DNA of 64,000 bases from Purshia tridentata (Eukaryota; Streptophyta; Magnoliopsida; Rosales; Rosaceae), in contig QANT01006358.1 in NCBI GenBank assembly GCA_003254885.1, positions 62,001 through 126,000 on the forward strand, in the 5' to 3' direction. Of this stretch, positions 46,123-55,184 are shown piece by piece. Each line of letters opens with the position of its first letter. The stretch's first letter is position 1. A program made the position numbers and the translations under genes. The notes below the pieces were generated by a model. It worked only from the letters and a program-made list of their open reading frames with translations, was not told where the DNA came from and searched no databases.

Positions 46123-47424
46123 TCATTGTTTTGTACAATCAGTTGGCTTAAAGGAGACCACCATTTTATCTAGGTCATAACCAATCAAGAAATTTGACTG
46201 AGCAAAGTTTCCATAAATACCACCATCATCACTAGTCACATTTTGCATTGCAAAGCAGAAAACCTCATCTTTTGGTGGAATGAAGGTTTGTGTAGGTGTC
46301 AACTTAACATTAGCACCACCCTCAAAATGTACTGTCAATACTGGTCCCTTGAGATTAGTTTTGCTTTTGTAGCAAAGCTGAGTTCCCAGACTTGGGTCAT
46401 TCTCAATGGGTGCCATTGGAATCTGCTTCTGAACTTCTTCCACCAAGCGATCATAAAAATCTTGTGGAATAAGTGTTGGTGGTGTTCCTGAGTCCATGAA
46501 CATGTTGCCTTCTGAAACTGCCCCTGATGAACTAAAAGGCACAAGCCTATGTCCAACACTAATTCCTTTTACTGTGACAAAGTATGGGGTTTGGTCTTCT
46601 TTGGACACCAAAGGTGTTGACACCACACCATCACCCCATACTTCACTGCCATCGCCAAAACTGATCTTGCTTTCAATACTAGGATCAGTATGAAATGGCA
46701 CCAAACAGAAGGAGAACTTTCTGCCACCAACCAAGGAACCCACTTGAGAAACAAGTGATAGAGGCCCTCCTCCAAGTCCAACTATTCCCATTTCATTTTC
46801 ATTAAAAGTCCCAGCATTATTATATCCACAACCAAACACAATATTTTCCAGGGGAATAGCTTTCCCTGAGGTGGATGTTAAGGTGATTGTCTCTTTAGCC
46901 AATACCCCTTTGGTCAATGAATCATCTCCATACCCGTAATCGTAGTTGCAAACTTGTTGTGGGGAACAAGAATCAGTGCCAATTGTATGACATTCTTCTG
47001 CATCACAAGGAAGGTCACTATATGTTGAAGACTTTTTTGGATCAAACTTTGGATTAATCTGCTTATAGCAGCCATCACATGGCACACATTGTGTCCACAA
47101 TAAGTCACTGCCTGTATCAGCAATGCCATAAATATCAACTGGCGGATTTCCAATTGAAAGCTTCATTAGATACTCGCCATTGTCAGATCTTATTTCTGAT
47201 TCTAGAGTGTTTGGATTGAATGGTCTCACAAAACGGTGAAAGGCTGTGTTTGAAGGAGTTTTGCTATGATCATAAAATGGTGAATTTGGGGAGTCTCGAT
47301 GGATGAGTTTGATACTGAACCCACCCTTGCCTGCGGATGTAGCTGAATGACATACAAGACTAATGAAAAGAATAGTCACTACACAAAAGTGTGAATGACA
47401 AAAGGTAGGGTCTGTGGCTGCCAT
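46123..47424 (-). CDS. CDR1-like secreted aspartic protease C
   Basis: Third array member, 433 residues, intronless. Signal peptide about 1-31, then FSIKLIHRDSPNSPFYD, first catalytic Asp103 in ADTGSD, TQCVPCDGCYKQ, second Asp311 in MDSGTP, end SFKPTDCTKQ. It has YGDDS where A and B have the usual YGDGS. Otherwise the active-site motifs are intact. The promoter carries an expanded (TA)n run at about 47527-47546 where A has a plain TATATATA. It lies downstream, on the same strand, of the intact FSDYI-repeat gene at 49459-50037, which marks the undecayed form of the two-gene unit. Confidence 0.92.
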   Translation of the reverse strand: MAATDPTFCHSHFCVVTILFISLVCHSATSAGKGGFSIKLIHRDSPNSPFYDHSKTPSNTAFHRFVRPFNPNTLESEIRSDNGEYLMKLSIGNPPVDIYGIADTGSDLLWTQCVPCDGCYKQINPKFDPKKSSTYSDLPCDAEECHTIGTDSCSPQQVCNYDYGYGDDSLTKGVLAKETITLTSTSGKAIPLENIVFGCGYNNAGTFNENEMGIVGLGGGPLSLVSQVGSLVGGRKFSFCLVPFHTDPSIESKISFGDGSEVWGDGVVSTPLVSKEDQTPYFVTVKGISVGHRLVPFSSSGAVSEGNMFMDSGTPPTLIPQDFYDRLVEEVQKQIPMAPIENDPSLGTQLCYKSKTNLKGPVLTVHFEGGANVKLTPTQTFIPPKDEVFCFAMQNVTSDDGGIYGNFAQSNFLIGYDLDKMVVSFKPTDCTKQ

Positions 47425-47526
47425 AAGAGAGAGACAAGATATTTACACTAAGAAAAGTGCAAAGAGTTTTCTTAATGCATGGATGCAATTTAAGGCATGA
47501 GATATGAAAAGAGAGTATACAAAGCC

Positions 47527-47546
47527 ATATATATATATATATATAG
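47527..47546 (-). promoter_or_regulatory. Expanded TA-run TATA region of protease C
   Basis: About 20 bases of alternating TA, at the position of the TATATATA of protease A. Confidence 0.55.
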
Positions 47547-48095
47547 ACAGAAGGTGCATGTAGGTTTGCATTAATGGCTAAACCTAGAGATTAGAGAATC
47601 AAGTAGTGACAAAGGAAAATATGGTCACCTACAATGTTTCTGTTAATCTGTGACACAAACTGACATTGTACTATTAGAGAAACTTCAATTCCATGCTTCA
47701 CGTGGGAAATTCTGTAGTCACACATGATCTAACATCATGCCAAAAATCTACAAGTTACACATAAGGAAATCTTGTCAACTTTATATTATATTCTCCTTAA
47801 TACTAAAAAATTAAAGAAACTTATCAGTAGTTGATTCATTTAACAATATGATATATAGATATTAGTGGATGCAACACCATGAAAAATTAGTCATAGCATA
47901 AGAATTAAATTGGGGGAAAATAATATATCAACAAAACATTTGGTATACTGGTATGCCCTTGTGTGAAAACACGCGCATATATGCATACACACGTATTTAG
48001 TTATACCAAAAAATTACTCGATCCACACATACATATTGCAGCCAATATCTGCTATAAAGGTCATCTATTAATGTGTATGTGCACAGGATGGTTTG

Positions 48096-48138
48096 GCATA
48101 AACTTTTTTTTTTTGGGTAAGAATTTAGCATAAACTTT
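48096..48138. repeat. Insertion scar with 11-bp target duplication
   Basis: GCATAAACTTT at 48096-48106 and 48128-48138 flanks a T run plus GGGTAAGAATTTA. Confidence 0.6.
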
Positions 48139-48687
48139 ATGATAGGAGGAGAATACCCGCAGATTATGTGATTATGTTTAAATGAAGAGAAATCCACCAC
48201 CCAATCAAGAAAAATTTACTGCAGGGTTAATTCTGTTTCGATGAGCTCGAATAGATGAGATTGACAGAAAATGAGAGGAACAATTTACTCAGTACAACTA
48301 ATTCTTTAAATTTTTTCTAAAGTTTGCTATGTTACCCCTCTCATTAGTTTTTAATGTTAATTCTTTAAAGCTTAAAAAATTGAAAAAAAAAGTGGATAGG
48401 GCGGCCATCACTTCTTGACTTTAAAGATAAAAATAAAATAGTACTATGAATTACAGTATAAAATTATAAAAATAACAAAGAAAAATTGAATAAATGTTAT
48501 TTCTTAAAATGGGTAGTCTTAATTAATAAGTAAAGAATTATTTTGGTAGTGTAACAATATAAATATTGTTGGCCAACTACCATAGCAGCCTAATACCTAA
48601 AATAGTTGGCCAACTACAAGATCATACCGGACGTTGATATATAGTTTCAGACCTCTTGTTTACATGTGGCTCCGAAACATGATGTTT

Positions 48688-48742
48688 TCCATCTCTTTTT
48701 TGGTAAGGAGGGCCAAAAGCCCAAGCATTGTCCATCTCTTTT
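48688..48742. repeat. Insertion scar with 12-bp target duplication
   Basis: TCCATCTCTTTT at 48688-48699 and 48731-48742 flanks a 31-base insert that starts TTGGTAAGGAGGGCC. Confidence 0.65.
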
Positions 48743-49458
48743 GAGTGACTTGTTTTGCTATTTGCTTGCATCTCTTATGATTCTCAAAGAGGGTTATATC
48801 TGTAGGATTGATTTTTCAGATTTTCTTTGTTCAAGTTGAACTATTGTGTAAATGCAGAGGACTGTATTGCATAAACTGTATGATTGGGGAGCGCTGTCCC
48901 ACAAAGAGTGTTCCCATATATGATATGATATACATATTGGATACTATTCTGCTAGATTGATGTATACAGAATTGTAGATTGTGGACGTCTATACAATGCG
49001 GAGAAGTAGAACAAGCAATCATATAACAGTAAATGGTAAATTGAGAGGGATTTTCCCTTGACAACACCAACAAGAATTCTTTTCTGATGGTCTTAATAAC
49101 ACCAACAAAAGGCAATTTTAGGATTTACACAATTCAAGAAAACAGAGAGATATATATAGAAGTACAAGGACCAATATTAGAACATGGTGAACAATATTAA
49201 TATTCTTGGTCGATCAAAGCAGCCTAATGCCTAAAATGCATACATTAGAGCTCTTATATTGCATAGCTAACAGAAGGAACCCACCAAGTAGAGAGAGTGA
49301 GAGAGAACAGATGATGAACAGACTTAGCTTATAAGCTTAATAGTGACTTTGGCACGCATACTATAGGAAGATCAATTCACCAAGTTCACCAACAGTACCA
49401 GGATTCATGAAGTCTTTCACTAATCACTGATGTTTGAGGCTTCCCGGTTAATTTCTCC

Positions 49459-50037
49459 TTACTCTGCTTTAGAATTCTTTATGCTTCGAATACTTGTCAG
49501 CTTTCTGATCCTACTCTTGGCACGTTTAATATAATCTGAAAATTTATCTTTAGTATGATCATCTTCATTGCTTCGAATAGTTGTCACCTTTCTGATCCTA
49601 GTCTTGGCACGTTTAATATAATCTGAAAATGTATCTTTAGTATGATCATCTTCATTCTTTGAAGCATGTGCATCATCTACTTTGGGTTTGGAGGCACTCT
49701 TATTCCCACCGACGCCAACATTTGTCAGAGTTCTGATCTTAATCTTTGCACGCTTGATGTAGTCAGAATATCCGTCGTTGATATCTAGCTCAGATTTCTG
49801 ACCCTCTTGCTTACCACCATGCGAAACATGATGTTGTCTGTTTTCAGTGACTTCTTTGGCCCCGTTGCGATTGGCTATTTTGTTTTGATTATGATCATGG
49901 GTTGGTAGTGAAGGATTTTGAGCATGGGAGGCAGGCCTGGGGTCTGGGTCTCGGTGTGAGATGTGATGATGGTCATTTTTTTGACAACTAGAGCAGCAGC
50001 AAGTGAAAGCACTGCAAAATTTCTCACACACTGCCAT
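49459..50037 (-). CDS. FSDYI-repeat small protein 1 (uncharacterised family)
   Basis: I cannot assign a function. 192 residues, no intron, start ATG 50037 (MAVCEKFCSAF). The N-terminus is Cys-rich (FCSAFTCCCSSC), then comes a His/Pro/Asn-rich linker (HHHISH, HVSHGG) and a C-terminal half with three copies of a basic block, [YF]SDYIKRAK.[KR]IR. The last two copies form a 29-residue (87-bp) tandem repeat at DNA level. No signal peptide or membrane segment is evident; the CCC cluster could be acylated, which is a guess. The repeated block resembles a motif in plant proteins annotated only as conserved-unknown (possibly the UCP031279 group; unsure). Paralogues lie at 51345 and 53244, and decayed copies lie beside proteases A and B. 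Confidence 0.8.
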   Translation of the reverse strand: MAVCEKFCSAFTCCCSSCQKNDHHHISHRDPDPRPASHAQNPSLPTHDHNQNKIANRNGAKEVTENRQHHVSHGGKQEGQKSELDINDGYSDYIKRAKIKIRTLTNVGVGGNKSASKPKVDDAHASKNEDDHTKDTFSDYIKRAKTRIRKVTTIRSNEDDHTKDKFSDYIKRAKSRIRKLTSIRSIKNSKAE

Positions 50038-51344
50038 GGAGTTTGAATGACTGACTAATTAGGAGTCTTTCCCTTTGTTTTGTTAAAAGGGAAAGTTGGT
50101 GACTTTCAAGTATGGAAGTAGGACGCAACTGAGAGGTGGGGTGGTTAAATGGAGTGTTAGATGAAAGAAACTATAGAGCAATTGGCCAAGATTCCTTATC
50201 AAGTACACTTTTTCATATTTTCCAACTGATATGATGTTTGGGATCATATTCCCACTCAATGCGCCCTTATTTTCTTAAATGGAATCTAACAAGCACACTT
50301 CATACAGCACAAACAACTTAAAGAGACTTGATGCTCTCCAGCAGTTTTACACAACATGAAAGATTAGTTTCAGGGGAAGAAAAGCATCTAGGCTATCTCC
50401 CTGTAGTTTATTAATTATTAGTTGATAAGCCAGCAAATAATAAGAGGCAGGTATCTACTGTATACCTATGCTACCGACGCAAAGAAAATGTGTTTTCAAT
50501 AATCATAAAGAACTGAAAAGTTTGAAAGGATCATTACTTTCTAGTGGCAAACCATTCTAGCTTACAGCCAATAACAAACTAATACTAAAATTCATAATCA
50601 TTTGTTGCAAAATGTTTATATGAAAATGGCAACAGGTTGAAATCATTCTGTAACCACCCTTTAAATTGTGTCCTGCTCAATTTACCCCTCCAACATGTGA
50701 TGAACAGGATAATTTGATGCAGGGAAGGGTTGGTTATGTGGAATAGGATCTAGCTTTACTGTGATTACTGAGAGACAAGTATACAACACTAAGATGATCA
50801 ATCATAGAGGGAGATTACAGCATCTTAAACTACAAGACTTTAGAAGACGATGATCAATCAAGCAATTACATGCCAACTAAGATTGAAAGAACACACTTTG
50901 TCAGCAGAAAAGAGGCAGAGGTGGATATAAATTTTTCTTTGTTAACCTCCAACACCTAGAAAACTGAAATAGTGGCAAAACTTACAATATGTGTTAACCT
51001 TGAATATGAGGCTAAAGGTATCAGAGTGCATCAGGACTATGTTGAGTGAAGGCATGGAAACCAACATAGCCTCGAACCTCTAATATCTAACCATCAAGTG
51101 TTTAGTGTTTAAAGAATAATGAAGGCATAACAAACAAAAGAAAGCATATTATTTAGAGGGAGAACAGAAATTAAGAACAATGATACAGCTTAATCATTCA
51201 AACAAACAAGGAAAGTTAATTACTGGCAATCACCAACACCACACTTATTCATCAAGACTTCAAGCATAACCTCAGGCATTATGAACACTGTTATTGTACA
51301 TTATCTATTTAAAGCTCCCTTATTTATTTGCACTCTCTTTACTC
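50038..51344. other. Intergenic within the FSDYI gene cluster
   Basis: No coding frame or structured element that I can support. Confidence 0.5.
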
Positions 51345-51824
51345 TCATTTGAAGGAGAAAATCTTCCTGCTTCCAATACTTGATGTCTTTCTGATCCTCA
51401 TCTTTGCACGATCAATATAATCTGAAAATATATCTTTGGAGTTATCTTCTTTCTGTGTTACATGAACATCATCTGTTGATCTGGAGACATTCTTTTCAAT
51501 TCTAACATTTGACATAGCCTTGATCCTAATCTTTGCTCGATTAATGTAGTCAGAAAATGCATCATTGTAAGCCAGACTTGTTGTTCTATTTCCTTTTGTA
51601 AGTTGTGCCTCTAATTTAGGTTTTTTCTTCTCCTCAAATTTTGAATTAGCCTTTGCATGACTCGGCTCAGCAAGAACGTTTGTTGGTGGAGCCATCTTCA
51701 TCTTAGGCTTGTGTTTCTCCTGCACTGAAACATGACTTGGTGCCGATTTACAAATTGGGCAGGTAATGCCAAAGATTTTCTTGCACAAACAAGTGGAGTT
51801 TGAGCTCTGCTGACTCTTTGCCAT
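51345..51824 (-). CDS. FSDYI-repeat small protein 2
   Basis: Paralogue of the gene at 49459-50037. 159 residues, no intron, start ATG 51824 (MAKSQQSS); the nine codons ahead open with TTG. It has an N-terminal Cys cluster (CLCKKIFGITCPICK) that could bind metal or be lipidated, a Lys-rich linker, then two blocks, FSDYINRAKIRIK and FSDYIDRAKMRIRK, separated by a TDDVHVTQKEDNSKD-type acidic spacer. The C-terminus (SSIGSRKIFSFK) is shared with the third copy, which it resembles more than the first. Function unknown. Confidence 0.78.
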   Translation of the reverse strand: MAKSQQSSNSTCLCKKIFGITCPICKSAPSHVSVQEKHKPKMKMAPPTNVLAEPSHAKANSKFEEKKKPKLEAQLTKGNRTTSLAYNDAFSDYINRAKIRIKAMSNVRIEKNVSRSTDDVHVTQKEDNSKDIFSDYIDRAKMRIRKTSSIGSRKIFSFK

Positions 51825-53243
51825 TGATATGTAAGATATTGAAATGAGCAAGCTTGTTGTAAGTTTAGGAGATGAAGTGAGATAGTTGGAGAGGGAACTA
51901 CTTATCTTTGGTCTGAATGGAAGAAGAGAGACCCTTCAACCTTTTCATAAGATAGGTTAATCAAGAATCTTGAGAGCATGTCCTTGTGATCCTTGGTCAA
52001 AAACTAAATATATGTGCAGAAATGAAGGGATAATTTTGGCTTAAATTCCTCATAAAGTAGACTTTATGATTTTCTCCAAATTAAGTGCTATATGGGATCA
52101 TATTCCCAGTTTCTCTGGCTCTAGTTTCCTAATAAAGTGAATCCCAACAAACCCCACCCCATTACGTACAGGACAAGACATTCAAAATTTTCTATGTATT
52201 ATTATACAGAACATGATAACTTAATTTTCTTTGGAAAGAAACAAAACCATAATAGTATACTAATTTCTATAATTATGGTGAGTCATCTATTTTACTTAGA
52301 TGTTTGACTTGTCTGAACTGGACCAACCTAAATCTGTAGTTTAGGATAGGATTTATCATCTATTTGTGATTCTTCTGCTTCAATAAGCAGTGAAAAAATG
52401 AAGATGCAGAAGCACTTTAGAGTTGGTTTTGTTTGAACTTATATCTTGTTTTCAACTTAGTAACTGGAAAGTTTATAAGCATTTATGGCTGGCTTGCTCA
52501 AAGAATTATTTGGCATTGCAGCCATCACGAATCATATATGGACCTACAGTTTGCTACTACACGCAAAGCATGCAAGGCAAGGACTTCCTTCCTTATAAGA
52601 TTTGTTTTCTGTGTTACACGTAGCTTGCATTAAGAACTTTGCTACTTAAAATGCCATATTTTTAAAGCCACGTGTAACACTGTCAGATCCCCATTCAGGA
52701 CCTGTATTTTATCATTATGCAGGAACCAGTTATGTTGTTTTCACGCTGCAGCTTTATACAACATTGTATGGTGGTATACAAAAGTAAGTTTTCTGATATC
52801 TGCCTCTTTTTTTTAAAAGTTAAAAATGATGATTGGAGCTTCAAACAGAGAAGAGTCACAATTTAGCAAGTCTCAACTTCACTCAAATAACGCAGTCAAA
52901 TTTTCCTAAATCATCTGATTTATATGCATACAAGATATAATTCAAGTGGTGATTAGGTTGTCTTCTTCAATCTAACACATGAATTAAGAACAAGAGTGAT
53001 TTAGTACGATCGACTCATGAAGAACATACAGAAGAATTTCATAATGTCACAAACCTTGTATAACATATACTACCAGGGCATAAATATCAGACACAAACAG
53101 AAGGGAGAACACAATCTATGAACAGGCAGGGCATAAGCTTAATAGCTTGTCCATGCAAAAATACAGAAATCATTTACTGGCAATCACCATCGCGCCATTA
53201 TTCATCAAGACCTTATGGCTGCAGAGTGTAGACCTGCTGTCTC
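51825..53243. other. Intergenic within the FSDYI gene cluster
   Basis: No supported gene. Overlapping short frames at 52423-52633 look random. Confidence 0.5.
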
Positions 53244-53771
53244 CTACTTCTTAAAAGAGATATTCTTTCTGCTTCCAATGCTGGATGTCTGTCTAATCTT
53301 AATCTTAGTGCGATTAACAAAATCTGAGAACATATCTTTAGAATTATCTTCTTTCCTTGTTTCATAAACATCTGTTCTGGAGGCAACCTTCTCAATGCCA
53401 ACACTGGAGGGCATAGCTGTGATTTTGATTTTGGTCCGCTTAATGTAATCAGAAAATGCAGCATTGTTGTCCAGACCTGATGCCTTAGCATCGCTCTTAA
53501 TTTGTCGTTCCATGCTCACCTCTGCCTTGGGCATTAGTGCCATTCCAGTCGGTGCAGCTTCAGCTCCAGACCCATTTGCTAGTATGATCTGCATATAATC
53601 AGAATTGCCAGTATGGTCATGAGTTGGTGGTGAAGTGTTTGGGGCAGCAGAGGCAGGGATTGGGTCTTGTTTGGGGTGTGGATGATGATTTGGTTGAGAA
53701 GTTGGGCAGAGAATGCTGATAATCTTTTCACACACACTCTTGGATTTTGAGCCATCATGATTATGTTCCAT
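53244..53771 (-). CDS. FSDYI-repeat small protein 3
   Basis: Third intact member, 175 residues, intronless, start ATG 53771 (MEHNHDGSKSKS). N-terminal segment with two Cys (CEKIISILC), a His/Pro-rich stretch (NHHPHPKQDP, THDHTG), then two basic blocks, FSDYIKRTKIKI and FSDFVNRTKIKIRQ. Thr replaces Ala in the blocks compared with copies 1 and 2. The acidic RKEDNSKDMF spacer and SSIGSRK end match copy 2. It is the member furthest from the proteases. Function unknown. Confidence 0.78.
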   Translation of the reverse strand: MEHNHDGSKSKSVCEKIISILCPTSQPNHHPHPKQDPIPASAAPNTSPPTHDHTGNSDYMQIILANGSGAEAAPTGMALMPKAEVSMERQIKSDAKASGLDNNAAFSDYIKRTKIKITAMPSSVGIEKVASRTDVYETRKEDNSKDMFSDFVNRTKIKIRQTSSIGSRKNISFKK

Positions 53772-55184
53772 TGATGTGTAAGAAAACTGTAGAGGAACAA
53801 ACTCTGGTAAGATGAATGAAAGAATTAAAAGACAGTTTATGGGGTTAACTTGTGACTTGTGAGGGCTGGAGAGGTCACTATTTATAGTGTGCAGTTTGGT
53901 TTAGATTCCTAATGAGGGAAGAACCTTCATATTTTCTCCAATAATACTCCCACTTTTTTCATCACAAATCTTCTTCAGAAATTAAGTCCTTACAAGCACA
54001 CTTCATACAGCACTAGCAATGGAAAATGTTATATTCTCCAGCTATTTTACATGATATTAAGCTTAGTTAGCTTCCAAAAGCAATGAGAAGTTCAGGCAGA
54101 AAGACTTCAGAAAGAGAATCTAGCTTTGGAATCAGGTTGAATAATTCAAAATTTTTTTTTTGGTCGAAATTGAATAATTCAACTTGACATATAAAGAAAC
54201 CTCTGCTCTTCTATGTAGGTTATCTTAGGTCCTTAACCACAGAGATTATGAATAATTTTCCGCTGCTTTATAGTTAAAAGTTTACAAAGAATCATGGCTT
54301 TTCTGGTGGCAAACCACCTACTCTCTTATAATTCATCTACTAAATTCTGTGATCTAAAGGGGAAAAGGCATTCCAACTAGAATTTACTGAAAACCTTTAC
54401 TTGTTTAGGACGATGCTTCCCAAGTTATACCTAATGTCAAAAGCGTGAAAACCTATTCCATAGTAATTAAATGCATGGAACCTAAATACTAATCATGAGA
54501 GATTCGTTCTTATATTACTATCTAACCTGATTTTTTTTGGCCCGGAAACAAAATAAAGTGCATGATTCTACTGATTTCAGTCACCTGGTTGGTATGGTGC
54601 CCCATGGGTTCCCAAAATAAACTAAACTTTGCAACCAAAGTGTTGTCGACAAGGTAGCCAATTCCATCCAGTTTTTCAACCTTCGCAACTGGAAAGACGA
54701 AAGTTAAAACAAAAAAAGACTCGGAAGTCGTTGAATAATCATCTCCAGCAAAGACTAAAAGTGGATTAATTTCAACAGAATTGAACCACCAAAAGAACCA
54801 TGTTTCATTTCTTTAATTTCAACAGAAAAGGGAGAGATTTGCATCATTTCTTACTAGGTACGCTCCTAAACGCACCAACAGGAAAACAATAACAGAACGA
54901 TCGAGGGCTGCAAGTTAATGCCCATTTCATATTTTTCAAGCCGAATTACAAAATAAAAGCATGTCCATTAAATGAGAGAAATTCTGAGAGTGAATTGGCT
55001 CAACCCTACGGTTAGCCTAATGAACACAACAAATCTGACATTTAACTAGTTCAAAATTAAACTTTGATAATTAAAAGCAAAGTATAGCGATGCAGCTGCC
55101 CTAAAGAAACTATTCTGTCATTGACCAAGTCACAACATAACGATTTGAGTCTCGAGGTTGACAAACCAAACTAAGGTTCCCCAT
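53772..55184. other. Intergenic between the FSDYI cluster and FLK
   Basis: Promoter of FSDYI 3 and 3' flank of FLK. It contains the insertion scar at 54137-54182. No gene seen. Confidence 0.5.
54137..54182. repeat. Insertion scar with the same GGTCG core
   Basis: TTGAATAATTCAA at 54137-54149 and 54170-54182 flanks AA, ten T and GGTCGAAA. The T-run/GGTCG core matches the scar at 31345-31396. Confidence 0.7.

Larger units (their letters stand above)
47547..49458. other. Intergenic between protease C and the FSDYI gene
   Basis: The first 600 bases align with the upstream regions of proteases A and B. The remainder is AT-rich, with two insertion scars (48096-48138, 48688-48742). No gene seen. 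Confidence 0.5.

Noticed and set aside
53213-53491. 92-codon frame overlapping FSDYI gene 3
   Set aside because: Out-of-frame shadow of the real gene.
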